64,000 bases of DNA from Rhypophila decipiens (lineage: Eukaryota > Ascomycota > Sordariomycetes > Sordariales > Naviculisporaceae): positions 186,001 to 250,000 of the forward strand of contig MU858054.1 in assembly GCA_033297075.1 (NCBI GenBank). The letters are read 5' to 3'. Under the pieces are notes generated by a model. It ran no database searches and was not told the origin of the DNA. It was given only the letters and a program-made list of their open reading frames with translations. Numbering within the stretch: the stretch's first letter is position 1; each line of letters opens with the position of its first letter. The translations under genes and the position numbers were made by a program. This document shows, piece by piece, positions 43,760-55,933 of the stretch.

Positions 43760-44900
43760 ATGGCGTCCGAAAGCAGCTCCGCCCCGAGCAAGCCCGCCGT
43801 CAATTACTCGACCGACCCGGCTTTGTATATCTTCACGTCCCTCACAGCTGGATCCTCACATATCGTGACGGCGACCTCGCGCCTCGAGACAATCCTGCGT
43901 GCCAACAAGGTTCCCTTCAAGGCCGTCGACCTCGCAACCGATGACAAGGCGCGGATGCTTTGGGGCCGCCGGGCTGGCAAAGATGCTGAAGGCCGTGTGA
44001 GGAAACTTCCCGGTTTGGTCCAAGAGGGACAGGTGCTAGGTGTAAGTCCTTTCCCTTCAGCTCCGATCCAACTTGTAAACCGCATAACTAACTAGCCCTT
44101 CTCAGGATCTCGTCGAGATCGAAGACTGGAACGAGTACGGCGAGCTCAAGATGCACGTCAAGATCTACTACGACGAGTTCACCCAACCATCCATCCACCA
44201 AAAGCCCAAGGTCCCCGTACAGCCCCCCAAGCCGGTCCATCCGATCGCCGCTGCAGTAGCCGCAGCTGCGTCCGCGCCGAAACAACCTCCTGCCCCGAAA
44301 CAAGCCGAGCCCAAGACGACGACCATTACTCTACCGATCCGCAGCATCGCCGAGGAGGCAGCGCAAAAGGCGAAACAAGTCAAACTCCAGAGTCTGAGGG
44401 ATAAAGTGCATGGGAAAGGAGGAAGTGCTGACAAAGAGGAAGCCAAGGACCAAGACAAGAAGGCGGAAGCAACCAAAAGCGCTCCGGCTCCGTCAGGAAT
44501 CGATGGCAATAAATCATCATCAGAAGGCGACGAAGAATCATCTGATGATTCTTCATCGCCGCCATCACCAGCAACCGCAGGAGCGTCGCTCTCAACAGCA
44601 AGGGGGCTGCAGTCTCCCACGTCAACCGGATGGAAAGGCGGGAACACGTTGAACACGATACAGAGTCCTACATCTACGAGCTGGAAACCTACTGATGTTA
44701 ATGCCCCGATAACGTCGTATCATGGTTCTGTGGTAGCTGCTGCCTCGGCTGAGGAGATTGCGGCTATTGAGCGGGCTGAGACTATCAAGGAGGAAGATGA
44801 AGAGGACGAGGACGAGGAGAGTGAAGAAGAGAGCGAAGAAGAGAGCGAGGAGGAAAGCTCTGAGGAGGAAGAACAACCAAAAAAAGAAGTCAAGAAATGA
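43760..44900 (+). CDS. SH3BGR/thioredoxin-fold protein with acidic tail
   Basis: Exons 43760-44041 and 44106-44900; 358 residues. Residues about 18-120 look like the glutaredoxin-like SH3BGR fold. Seen are ALYIFTSLTAGSSHIVTATS, then RLETILRANKVPFKAVDLAT, DDKARMLWGRRAG, LPGLVQEGQVLGDLVEIEDW and NEYGELKMHV. There is no CxxC motif, so no redox activity is expected. The rest is disordered: a Pro/Ala-rich linker, a Lys-rich helix and a C-terminal tail of repeated ESEEE units. The donor is GTAAGT, with GTGTAAGT giving only one in-phase choice, and the acceptor is CTCAG. The acidic tail could bind basic partners such as histones; that is speculation. The family call rests on fold-like sequence only. 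Confidence 0.75.
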
Positions 44901-45447
44901 TTGGATTTGTTGATAAGAGGGGCATAAACACCGGGCACTTGGTGACAGCTCGAATAGGAGCAGGACAGGTGTTGAGGCGCTGTGTCGATAGCATGTAGGA
45001 ATTGCGAAGGCGGCGATGCGTTTTGTATCTCAAAGCAGGGTAGCACTTGGTATTTCTTTTTGTAATTGCTTCGGCAGGCCGAAATGGGACATGTACGGAG
45101 CAACTCGTTGCGCGCAATGATATGCGAAGATTACCCCCAGGCTTCTGTTTTATTTCATTGTTGTTTGCTTTGCCTTCAGCCCCTGATGTCTTGGAAGCGT
45201 GCTTCGGTCCTGCATTTAGCTAGCCATTGTGTGTATGTCTTTTGGTGTAATTTACTGTTTTTCCTACTTTCAAGGATAACTCCAGACTAGATCTAGTTCT
45301 CATGCTGCCCACAAGGGACGGACGAACCCCTTGACGAAAGCGCACAGATGAGGCCAACAAGTAACCAAAACCATGAAATGCATTTTTTGTCTCAGACAAT
45401 TAGTATATACAACCCATCGCACCTCCTCTCTAATAGGTATATATCAA
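44901..45447. other. Intergenic, convergent
   Basis: 550 bp between the ends of the SH3BGR-like gene (+) and PEX6 (-). No feature is seen. Confidence 0.4.
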
Positions 45448-48400
45448 TCAAGTATACAGATCCTCATCATCATCCGCACTGCCGTTGGTAAACGGGCTCG
45501 CAACAGCCACCCCCTTCCCTTTATCAACCCCATTCATACCACTCGCAGCCCTCCCATAATCATCCACATCGTCCGTGGTATCCTCCTCGTCACTATAAGC
45601 AATAGCCTTCCCCTTGCCCTTGATATCTTTTGCCTTGCCCTTCCCCTTCCCCCGACTAGTCGACGACGTCCCCGAGATAGACCGCCTCCCAGCAGTTCCA
45701 TCAGGAGCTCCGTTCCACGGCCGTGTCGGCAGCTCCTTCTTCTTGTTGTCTTCCTCCCCCTTGCCACCACCCTCAAACTGGGCCCTCACCCGCTCATAGT
45801 GGGCAAGTTCGCCGGCGCTGACGCTAGGAATCAGCTCCTGGTGTGCGAGCATGAAATCTTGCTCGGTGACCATGACGGCTATATCCTCTGCTGTAGCGTG
45901 ATGGTCAAAGAATGCGGCGGTGGTGAGTTGTTTGTGGCCTGGGAGCTCGCTGTTGAGAGCTTTTAGCTTGGCGTCTACAGCCGCGGCCTGACGAGTGACG
46001 GCTTTGAGCATGGCGTCGCTGCAGAGGGCGTAAAAGTCTGCTCCGGTGTAGGTGAATGGGAGCTTTTCGGCTACTGCGCGGAGGGAGACGCTTGGGTGGA
46101 GGGTGAATCTGAGTTTGCTCTGTTAGCATCCATCCTATTTTGGCAGACGGATCTTGGGAAAGTTGGTAACTCACTTTCTGGTCAAAGCCTCCATAATGGT
46201 AAGCTGCTTGTCATGGGTATCCGAAACACCAAGATAAAGCATCTTATCAAACCGACCAGGCCGCAACAAGGCAGGATCAAGCAAATCCGGCCGGTTCGTC
46301 GCACCAATGACAAACACACCGCCTCCGGTATCCTCGCCGCCAGACATGCCATCCAGCTCGGCCAACAGCTGCGAGACAATACGGTCCATGACACCGCCGC
46401 TATCGCCTTGATTGCCTCTCTTTGGCGCGACGGAGTCCAGTTCGTCAAAGAACACGACACACGGTCTCGCGTCCCGGGCTCGCTGGAAGACCCTCCGCAC
46501 ATTGGCCTCCGACTCTCCGATATACATATTCAACAGTTCCGGACCCTTGACGCTAAAGAAGTTGAGACTGTACTCGGTAGCGATTGCCTTGGCAAGCAAG
46601 GTCTTGCCTGTGCCCGGGGGTCCGTAGAACAGAATACCCGAGCGCTTCTTCATGCCCTTGGCGAACAATTCCGGTCTCTCGAGCGGTAGCTGGATAGTCT
46701 CGGTGACTGCCTCCTTGACGTTGTTCAAACCACCGACATCATCCCAGGTAACGTTGGGGATTTTAGGTGCGCCAATAGCATCAGCAAAGTTCTTGCGTGC
46801 CGCTTCAACAGCGACCTCGAAGTCTGCCTTGGTAAGCCCAGTAGCTGCCGAGCCACCCGCAACTTGAACATCCCGAACGGTAACAGTCTTGTTTCCCTGT
46901 GTCGCCTTGGCGGACAAGGCTTCCAGCCTAGACTTTTGCGCAACAACGGCCCGCTCAACGACATCCACCAGATCGCCCGCCACAAGGGCAGCCGTCTTGA
47001 GGGCGATCCCGCTGAGCTCAACCTCCGGGTCGAGAACCAGTCCCCGCTCATCAACGATACTCTTGAGGATCCCTTCCCTTTCGCCCTCGTCAGGGGCGTT
47101 CATCTCCAGCTCGTGGGTAAACAGCGCCCTGATCCCATCGGGTACCTTCTCCACCTCAGTCGTGGTAGCAACGAGGACTCTAGTCTCGGCCAGAATATCC
47201 TTGATCGACGCAACCATGCGATCGGCCGTCAGCGCCTCGATATGTCGAATCATGAGCACGCAGGATTCCGGCCCACAACTCATGGCGCGCTCGGCCCTGG
47301 ACGTCAAGAATCCCGCCGTCTTGACATCGCTGCCTCCTCCGCCGCCCGAGTCATTCACAATGTCATAGGCGTCGACTGTAAAAGTGTGTAGCCCGATGTC
47401 CGACGATGCTTGGATCGCGGTGGTGGCCTTGCCGATATTTCGCTGCGTAGATACCAAGAGGATTGCCAATGGCGGCATCTTGAGATGAAGAGCTGGTTTA
47501 CTGGTCGCTGCAGCTATCAGCTCGCGGAGGCGCCTCCTGAGAGGGGCAATTTTGGCACTTTGTCGCTCGGGATCAAATGCAAGAGTGGCGGTTGGTGGTG
47601 CAGGCACTCCTCCGGCACCGGGAGAGGATGAGACCGGGGGCTTCTTGATGCCCAGGTAATACGGCCAGCTGCTTGATATAGTGCCGGGGATGCGGCTCGT
47701 GGTAGAGCCAGCTTGTTCAAGATGAGCCTGGGAGACATCCACGCAGGCTACACCGCCCCAGAGATCTTCTTCTGACTCTTGGTCACCGTCTAAACCATCT
47801 CTATCGCTGTCTAGGGCTGATGACGAATCTGATTTGACGGCCTGGACATGGTCCACTCTGAACCAGGCCACTTCGTCATATTTGATGCTCTTGTTGTCCT
47901 GAGCTCGGGAGATCAACCCCAGCACCTCGTCAATGGCCGAATCTTCTCCAAGAAGTCCGGCCGAGGACGACTCCTGGAGTGCTTTGCCAAGCTGCGTGTC
48001 GATTGGAACCGCAATCAGATCACCGTTCTTGACCACCCGTAGCCGCTTCTCAAAGTAAAATTTCAGCCCGGCCATCACGGCAGTCTGCACGTCTCTCTCT
48101 ACGGCGCTTGGTGTCCTGACATGTTGCAAGATCACCTCCCTTGCCAAGGGTGGGCGCAAACTCGCAGAGGTGGACGTCGTCTTTAATGGATGTAGACCAG
48201 TCTTGCTCAGGTGAGAAGACGACGAAGGTTTCTTAACAGGTGACAGCCTTAGATAAGGCGGGCTATCCAAGTTGGCAAGCAGGATGGGCGAAAGATACGC
48301 TGCCGGGTGACTCGAGGGCTTCTGGATCTGAGACTCAAAGAACGACATCTTCCTGCCGCCATCGTGCTTGGAGCTTGCTATCCTGGTCACTGAACGGGGA

Positions 48401-49923
48401 GTGGAATACCCTTCTGGGAGACCAAATACTCTTGCCGGCCTCCAATTAATCTCGTCGGCATCTTGTTCTACAAAGCTCCCTAGCCCAAAGGCCCCGAACC
48501 CATTGGAGGGTGGCTCGCTGGAGGCTTCTACGCGCACCCAGTCACCGGAGAAACATCCGACTCTGGTCAGGTCGCGCATGTCAACATATATCCGAGCTTC
48601 TTCGTCGTCTTCGGCCTGGGGTGGGGGGTGGAGTAGTTGAGATGGAAGAGGCTTTAGAAGCCCATGAGCTTTGAACAGCCTACCGCGGGGCCGGTCGGGT
48701 CTCGCTGTGGTGGCGGTGAAACTTGAGAAGACAGAACCAGGCCCGCTCATCAGTCTGCGGCCGCGGCCCACCGTCATTGGTGAGCCAGGCTGCATCGTTG
48801 ACATGCCACTTGTGATGGTCGGGGGAAGAGTCGGGGTCTGGAGCGAAATCATGTCGTCCATCGAATCATCCGACAGCTCGTCCTCGTCCTCGTCTTCCTG
48901 GTGATGATTCTCGATTTCAGATTCCTCTGTCTCGGTCATGAAATCCGTGGTCTCGGCAGGGGCGTCCGTCTTGTACCGCTCCTCGGCGGCCGAGTAAAAG
49001 GTGTCGTTGGTCGTATCGTCACCATCATCTTCACCTAGCCCATTGAGGTTCCGGTTCGATTGTATCGGTATGGCATCGCGGCCGTGCTTGGAATGGACCC
49101 GGCCCCTCGAGACGATGATCTTGGTCCTTGGAGACAGAATGCCTTGCGAGACGGGCTCGCACAGCAGGATCTTGCCCGGATTTGGCGGGACATGGGTTAC
49201 CGGATGAGGAGGGAGTGGTAGGGGAAACAGGTCCCCTGAGTGCACCACCCTCAAAGTACCCAGAGCCGTGCGCAGGGCTGTGGTCAACTGGTCTTGCGGC
49301 GATGCGGATGCCTTGCCTTTCCCTGGGTGGGCAGGATGCTCCCGGAAAAAGGTACCCTCGCCATTTTCCAGTCTTTTTGCCAGCTCGCCCTCAAGGCTGA
49401 CGTATACAGTGTCCAGCTCAATGGCAGCCACATCCAGAACCAGGATTTCTATACCATTTCTACTTTGGCTTGCGAGCCTCGAGGGAGCGACTTGTTGGAG
49501 GTTTGCGGCAAAGGACTGGAGAGACAGCGACGAGGCCGAGAACTGCAGCGTGCCCCGGGCGACACTAGACGATTTCGTAATGGGAACGATTGCCCAGTTG
49601 GTGGACTCGGGGGAGTGGGCTGGCGTGAAGGGCGCGATCGCAACATGGACTGTATCGGGGGAAGCTTGCTCTTCTTTACCTGGTGTAGCGAACGTTAGCA
49701 CTGCTGAAGACAGTCAAGATTAGGACGCATAGCATGACTGACTTTCGTGAATATGCGGAAACAGATCTGCAAACAAGTCCTCTGATATTATGCCAACATC
49801 GGTCTTGAGGTGGTCGTCGATAATGAGCCGTGCGGCCAGGGGCGGCTTGTCCTGCCGACGCCGGCGCGCCCGTCTCTTACGGGTATTGGCGGTTGCATTT
49901 GGAACCGTGGTCGAAGTCGCCAT
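45448..49923 (-). CDS. pex6: Peroxisomal AAA ATPase Pex6
   Basis: Pex6 with Pex1 forms the hexameric motor that extracts the import receptor Pex5 from the peroxisome membrane. Minus-strand exons: 49923-49743, 49703 (or 49700)-46175, 46108-45448; 1456 or 1455 residues. Exon 1 opens MATSTTVPNATANTRKRRAR and reaches LFPHIHE. The N-terminal domain is long, with acidic inserts. The D1 ATPase near 760-900 is degenerate. The D2 ATPase is intact: Walker A GPPGTGKTLLAKAIA, IGESEANVRRVFQ, Walker B VVFFDELDSVAPKRGNQGDS and second-region-of-homology ATNRPDLLDPALLRPGRFDK. GNQGDSGGVMDRIVSQLLAE is typical of Pex6, not Pex1. A low-complexity tail rich in GKGKAK ends at DDDEDLYT. Intron 1 ends in a CAGCAG tandem acceptor. 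Confidence 0.95.
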
Positions 49924-51010
49924 GTTGAGGCTGTTTGCTCGAGTGCAGCTCCCGGTCGAGTATGGGCTTCAGGGTTCCCGGGTGAGATATTCCGTCCACG
50001 ATCCTGGTGGAAGCACGCTGATGCGAGCACGATCAAACAATGCGCTGCGCGAATGTATTGTGTTACAAGGGGCAATATTCAAAGAAAAAAATAGTCAATT
50101 GGGAAACACCGCAACTCAAAGTACAAGACAACTTCAATCCATTGTTTTGCACATCACGGAGTTCTGCATCCGATCTTTGTCGTCAAGACGTCTTCGAGGG
50201 GGCTCCTCATTCTCCTTTCGCCTCGGCACATCGCGACAGCTGCCCGGTCTTGGTGGTCCCGCATCGGCTTCCTAAAGCGCTAGCCAAGCATCCCCCCGGG
50301 GGGGGGGGGGGGGGCATTATTGGACAGGGGGGTACATACCCGTGGCGCCACAGGTCCACAGCCAGCGTCGTGGCAGGTGTCTCCTCCAAGCCTCAGGCTT
50401 CACATGCTAATCAAAACTCTATCCCAGCTCCAGACTCCCCCACATTCATGGTTACACGTTCCCTCCGACGGGTCAGTCATATCCAGAGGCTTGATTTTTG
50501 TCAGTGTCTGATGGAAAGAGCATTCATTGATTTGACACTCTCGAGGAGGATTTTTTCTGTATCGATCAAGGGGTTGAGAAGAAGATCCCTAAATCGCATC
50601 CCGCTGGTGGATAGATCGCAGGGCTCATGTCGCCCCAATGACCACCTGCGTCATAGCCGGCTTAACTCCAGCCTGCCCACTGGCCGGCCTGTTCCCCAAT
50701 TATCAAGCTAACACTAAACCGAATGACGTTGTGTTCACCGAGTGCTTGTGAGATCTCAAAGAAAGCCAATAAGCTTGACTAAACTCTCACCCTCTTTAAG
50801 CATCATTTTAAACATCTTTCTAGACTTTCTTTTTGTTCGAATACGGATTACTCCCCAGTAATCCTCCTCCGCTGTCCCTTTTTTATTTCTTTTCCTCTTA
50901 TCTATAGACTTATATGAACGCCATACGTTATCATCATTTTATATATAACGTTAACAATTGTTTGCTTTAGTTACAAGTTATCGATCCTCTCACTCTCGTT
51001 CAATCGCACC
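49924..51010. promoter_or_regulatory. Divergent promoter region, PEX6 / lipase
   Basis: 1.1 kb between divergent starts. Left half is GC-rich with a C6G17 tract; right half (50,720-51,000) is AT/pyrimidine rich with ATATATAA near 50940 as a TATA-like element before the lipase. The open frame 50040-50711 runs through the poly-G and is rejected. Confidence 0.45.
50292..50314. repeat. C6-G17 homopolymer tract
   Basis: Six C followed by about seventeen G. A run like this can form a G-quadruplex. Length is uncertain because such runs are often misread. Confidence 0.8.
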
Positions 51011-53185
51011 ATGTCGCGGACAAAACAAAGCCAGCAAGAGGCACAAGTACAGACTGAAACCACGTCTGCTTCCCAGCCATCAACCTCATTACTTCCCCAG
51101 ACCGCGCTCGACTTTGCCCGCCAAGCAGAGAAGCTATCACTTCATGCTCCAGCAAATGACGGCCAAACAGATGGACTCGCAGTGGAGGCGTTATTCCCGG
51201 CAAGATACGATCCGGTAGTGGTTACCTCAGATGGTGCCAGGCTCCCCGCCGTACCTCTAGACGAGGCTCACAAGCTAAACATACTCAGGGAACAGGTGGC
51301 AGAGGGAGAGGACTCGGCAAAAGTAGTTGTTGAAGGCAACCTCGCCAAATCCGCCTCGGCAGAGCAGAAAGATGATCACGGCTCTTCGAAAGGAAACTTG
51401 AGGACGTCCATCCCGCCAACTCATACGAACCCGCTTTTTCCTCCGTTGCCGTTATACGGACCACCCACGCTCCTGAGACAGGTCCAGTGCGGTCTGTTCC
51501 GGCTATCTTCGTTCTTTCTCAGCCTGGCATTCCTCCAAGTCATTGTGTTAGGCTCGCTGTTCACCAGTATAGGCCCTTTTTGCCAGCGAATGTGGAAACA
51601 AGTCATCGGGCAGGACCCAGATGCCCATAGGCCATTTATCGAAGAAGAAAGAAGACGCGAGCAGTTGAGAAGAGGACAAGCCCAGAGGCTACGACGGAGG
51701 AGGTCCTCGGGAGGCAGCAGCTCCCGCCCTGCCGAGGGGCTACAACCACCAGGAAGCAGCGACGATGATGATGAAAATGACGATATCGGCGCGGATAAGA
51801 TAGTCTGTGACGTGGGTTATTACGCCCGAAGAGTCGGTCTCGACGTGGAGGAATTCCAAATCGAGACAGAAGACGGCTTCATCATCGACCTGTGGCATGT
51901 CTATGATCCAAAGGAATACTCTCCTCTTCCGGCCGAGGAAAGAAGGCATCTTGGCCCAGAGGTCTTTACCCGCCCAGCAAAACGTGCCAAACCTAGCAAA
52001 GGCGGCGGCGATTCTTGGCAGCAACAAAAGCCCAAATTTCCCGTCCTCCTGATACACGGCCTCCTCCAGAGCGCAGGAGCATATTGCGTCAACGACGAGG
52101 ACTCGCTCGCTTTTTATCTCTGCAAATCCGGATATGACGTCTGGCTAGGCAACAACCGCTGCGGGTTCAATCCCCAACATACAGTGCTGAAATATTCCGA
52201 CCCGCGCATGTGGTGCTGGAACATTCGCCAGATGGGCGTCTTTGACCTGCCGGCTTTGACCTCGCGCGTGCTCTACGAGACTGGATTCGACAAGATTGGG
52301 CTCATCTGCCACTCCCAGGGTACTACCCAGACCCTTGTCGCGCTGGCCAAAGAACAGCGCCCAGAGTTGGGCCAACGGCTTACGGTATTCTGTGCACTTG
52401 CGCCGGCGGCGTATGCGGGGCCGTTGATTGGGAAGATGTACTTTAAGTTTATGCGGGTTATTACACCGGCCATGTTCAGGTTGCTGTTTGGCATTCATGC
52501 TTTTATACCCATCATGATGACTAGTCATCGGATGCTTCCGCCCAAGATATACGGATGGTTGGGGTATAAAGTCTTTTCGTTTTTGTTTGACTGGACTGAT
52601 ACGAGGTGGGACCGGGCGTTGAGGAACAGGATGTTTCAGTTTGCGCCGGTTTATGTTAGTGCTGAATCTATGAGGTGGTGGCTTGGGAGAGAGTGTTTTG
52701 CCAATCACAAGTGTATACTGGCTACCAAGGAGGAGTGGCGCGCTGAGGAGAGAGAGATGGAGAATTGGAGTGAGAGTGATGAGGAGGATAGCGACGACAA
52801 GGAGGAGGAGCAGGTCGTGGAGATGACGGAAAAGAAAGAGAATGGGGTGAAAGAAGGTAAACAAAAGGGGTCGAGGGCATGGTATAACCACCAGGCACCG
52901 CCCTTTGCCCTATGGGTATGTGGCAACGACAGACTTGTGGACGGCGAGAAGCTCTTGCGCAGGTTTGAAAAGGGGAGCGAGCCACATGTCGATGTGGTTC
53001 ACTCGACTGTGCTGGAGGGATACGAGCATCTTGATGTCATATGGGCTATGGATGCTGTTGAAAAGGTATTCAAGGATGTTAGGGATGTTTTGTGGAAGAC
53101 GTGCCATGTGAGAGATCAGTGCAGGGTTCCGTTTGGGTGTGAAGATGTGGACGAGTGGGTGCATCCTGGGAGGACAGAGACATGA
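51011..53185 (+). CDS. Steryl-ester / triacylglycerol lipase (Tgl1/Yeh type)
   Basis: Acid-lipase-family alpha/beta hydrolase that releases sterols or fatty acids from stored esters on lipid droplets or membranes. A single exon of 724 residues. After a disordered start comes a hydrophobic segment near 155-185 (LFRLSSFFLSLAFLQVIVLG), likely a membrane anchor. The AB-hydrolase-associated lipase region reads VCDVGYYARRVGLDVEEFQI, then ETEDGFIIDLWHVYDP. Oxyanion region: PVLLIHGLLQSAGAY; then YDVWLGNNRCG. Nucleophile elbow: CHSQGTTQ near 430. Acid: WVCGNDRLVDGEK. Histidine: EGYEHLDVIWAMD near the end. All three catalytic residues are present. An acidic low-complexity insert (EESDEEDSDDKEEE-like) precedes the Asp. 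It is divergent with PEX6; both serve lipid metabolism, but no operon-like link is implied. Confidence 0.9.
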   Translation: MSRTKQSQQEAQVQTETTSASQPSTSLLPQTALDFARQAEKLSLHAPANDGQTDGLAVEALFPARYDPVVVTSDGARLPAVPLDEAHKLNILREQVAEGEDSAKVVVEGNLAKSASAEQKDDHGSSKGNLRTSIPPTHTNPLFPPLPLYGPPTLLRQVQCGLFRLSSFFLSLAFLQVIVLGSLFTSIGPFCQRMWKQVIGQDPDAHRPFIEEERRREQLRRGQAQRLRRRRSSGGSSSRPAEGLQPPGSSDDDDENDDIGADKIVCDVGYYARRVGLDVEEFQIETEDGFIIDLWHVYDPKEYSPLPAEERRHLGPEVFTRPAKRAKPSKGGGDSWQQQKPKFPVLLIHGLLQSAGAYCVNDEDSLAFYLCKSGYDVWLGNNRCGFNPQHTVLKYSDPRMWCWNIRQMGVFDLPALTSRVLYETGFDKIGLICHSQGTTQTLVALAKEQRPELGQRLTVFCALAPAAYAGPLIGKMYFKFMRVITPAMFRLLFGIHAFIPIMMTSHRMLPPKIYGWLGYKVFSFLFDWTDTRWDRALRNRMFQFAPVYVSAESMRWWLGRECFANHKCILATKEEWRAEEREMENWSESDEEDSDDKEEEQVVEMTEKKENGVKEGKQKGSRAWYNHQAPPFALWVCGNDRLVDGEKLLRRFEKGSEPHVDVVHSTVLEGYEHLDVIWAMDAVEKVFKDVRDVLWKTCHVRDQCRVPFGCEDVDEWVHPGRTET

Positions 53186-54350
53186 CGAGCATACAGGATC
53201 GTGCCGTGCCAGTACTGATATATGGAGTTTGGGATTCTATAGACAAAATAGCTGGGTAGACGGTGCGAGTTTGGCGTTTAGAAATGAAGTATATGGAGTA
53301 ACCGAGGTACATGTACAGTATTTATAGTAGGAATACACATACACAAGGCGACATGAATCAGTGATACATGTAATAAAGTACAAGATACACGCTCTGATCG
53401 CAGGACAAATGACATATAGCTCGTCAGGTAGTGTTGCGTTATCCAAAAACCACAAGGGCAATAAGCTATTCTTGCCATCGCTGTGTGCCATGCCAGAAGA
53501 GCTTCATTCGAGACTGCCAACTAAGCGGCCGAGCAGAATCGCTCGTGGAAACAAAACCGCCAGCACAACAAACTACATGATTGGGAATATTATTCATCAG
53601 TGAGCGGTAGTTGGAAACGTGATCTCTGTGCAACATACCATTATTATGGTTTCGGATGGACGGAATACTGCCCCTATTCTTTCTGTCTTGGCAACAGCGG
53701 CGATCAAACGTCCCAGGATCGAGTCTGAGCTATGTACCGGACGAAGGAAGGGCAGAACCTTGATCTTGATTCTTGACCTTACATTCTGGGGTTTGAGGAC
53801 TGGGAGAGCAACATGGGTGAATTGGAGTTTATTTCATGTGTTTTTCTTTGTTATTGTGTAGTCTTTATCTTTTCTTTCCATCAGTCAAGACTGGACATAT
53901 TCTAGTTTCTTAAAGTTTGTAAGTGGAGAGAGAGGATGTACGGATAAATACATATATACACCTCCCGCCTGAAAAATGCAGACGACATACGACCCCCCGG
54001 AGTTGATACTATTCACCAAACCGCATGACAGACAGACTCCCTTTGACTGAGCTTGTACTCGAAAAACACCAAACAACAGCATTCTGCCACCTCGCTCAAT
54101 CAAGAACACTGACTCTCGTATAACATCAGTGATCCAATGTTGAACTTAAAAGAAGGGTATTTTGTAAAACAAGAAATTTCCTGCCCAACACACTCTGCCA
54201 TGGTTGCAGACAAAAAAAGTGAAAAGAAGCAAAGCAAGCAAAAGAAACGGTAATATATGGAAAAAAAGCAAGTTATGTGTGTGTCTGGTAGATGCCCAAA
54301 ACACCTGCCAAACACAGAAAGAAACTGTCATCATTTGCATGGCGGCGGCT
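53186..54350. other. Intergenic, convergent
   Basis: 1.2 kb between the ends of the lipase (+) and the LPLPG protein (-). AT-moderate, with no gene or repeat found. Confidence 0.4.
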
Positions 54351-55933
54351 TTAAAGCAATAGCACACCCAACACACCAGCTGCTACCCCGATCATTACAC
54401 CCATGATATTGTCGTCAACACCAACCATTCTCATGGCACCCGAGCCCACATCCGCAGCAGAAGTAGGCGTACTTGCACCAGCAGCACCAGAGCCAGATTG
54501 GAGAGCAGCCACAGTAGCAACAGTAGTAATAGTCGCGCCATTAGACACAGTAACCAACGTAGTCAAACTGCCGGCACCACTAGCCAGCGAAGGCAGCGCC
54601 GAGAGCCCAGTAGCTGTTGGTCCTGCAGCACCAATACCGTCAACGACGCCCGACCCGCTTGCCCCAGGAAGAGGCGAGAGAGCCCCGGTGCCTGACAATC
54701 CGGGAGCAGTCCCGTTCACGCCGGGGAGAGGTCTCAGGAGGTTTCCTGGGCCCGTGGTTGAGTTGCTGCCTGCTAGACCGGGCAATTGTCGGAGACCAGA
54801 GGGCTCCGGTGGTGCTAACCCGCCGGTTGCCTGAGCTACGCCTGGAAGGGGCTGAAGACTGGCGCCTACTCCGCCTACGGTCGAGTTGGTGAATGCAAAG
54901 GTGGGTGGAGAGACCACCGGGGTGGGTGGGACGACTGCGGCGTCGGTTGGGACGGCCACACTGACGCTACTGGGTGCTGCTGCTTGGGTCGGAACAGCGG
55001 CAGCGGCGTCAGTGGGGATGGCGGACGGCGTGGCGGCACCACCAGCAACACCGGTCGATTCACCGGTTATGGTGAAGAATCCAGCCTGAACGGGGGGCGC
55101 CGCTGCTGCCGCACTCGAGACTGCGGCGGCCGGGGAGCTGGGAATAACAGCGGTATCGACGGCATCACCAGAGGGGACGAGCTGGCTGAGAGATTCAATG
55201 GCGGCCGCGTCGGTAGAAACTGACACCACCTCGGCTGGAGGAGCTACTACCGCCTCGGGAGTCGCTTCTGGGGCACCGACGATTTGAGTAAATGACCCGA
55301 TGTTGGCGGGAGGAGCAGTTGGTGCTGCTGCTGCAACTTCTGTCGCTGGGGTCTCGGCCACTGCGGTATCGACAAGTGGGATGGCGGTATCGACAGCCGG
55401 AACAGCAGTATCAACCACCGGAGCTGGGGCCTGTGTCAACAACATGTCAGCAAGTCATACCCTAGTATACCTTGGCCATCCTGGGTTTCATTAAAGAAGC
55501 AACATACCGCCGAAGCCAGACCAGGAAGGGGTATCAATCCACCAGAAGGAGCAGCTGTGTTCAGACCGGGAAGAGGTATCAGAGACGCCGGTGAAGCTTC
55601 AGGGGCGACGACAGCAGCTGGTGGTGTTACGACTGCCGCTGGAGGAGCCACCGCTGGGTCTGCTGGGGCTTCTTCCGCTGCCACTTCTGCTGCTGCTGCT
55701 GGTGCTGCTGCTGCCGGTGTTTCCGCCGGAGGGGCAGCAACCGTGGCAGCCCCGGTATCAAACGCAGGAAGAGGCCTCAGAGACGTGACAACAAGATCTG
55801 TCTGTAAACCCGGCAAGGGCTGAAGTCCGGTGGCTGGGCCCGCGTCCGCACCTCCTGCCTGTGGCCGAGCAGAAGCATCCTGGGCTGTGGAGATGGCGAG
55901 GATGGCCGCGAGGGTACTCTTCGAGAATCGCAT
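54351..55933 (-). CDS. Secreted GPI-type protein with LxPLPGL repeats
   Basis: Minus-strand exons 55933-55508 and 55430-54351; 501 residues. The signal peptide is MRFSKSTLAAILAISTAQDA. The protein is rich in Ala, Pro, Val, Ser and Thr, with no cysteine in the assembled mature part. A motif of the form [GS]L-x-PLPG[LV] occurs about nine times: residues 36-43, 51-57, 117-124, 132-139, and five variants in the last third (SLQPLPGV, GLRQLPGL, LLRPLPGV, ALSPLPGA, GLSALPSL). A second short repeat, VDTA(V/I)P, occurs after the intron. The C-terminus is a hydrophobic tail (IMGVMIGVAAGVLGVLLL) after a small-residue stretch, the GPI-anchor layout. There are no dibasic sites between motifs, so peptide release by Kex2 is unlikely. 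Not a family I recognise; a cell-wall structural role is inferred. Confidence 0.75.

Noticed and set aside
50040..50711. 223-codon frame through the poly-G tract
   Set aside because: Its length depends on the G-run and its sequence has no domain; it overlaps the promoter region of two solid genes.
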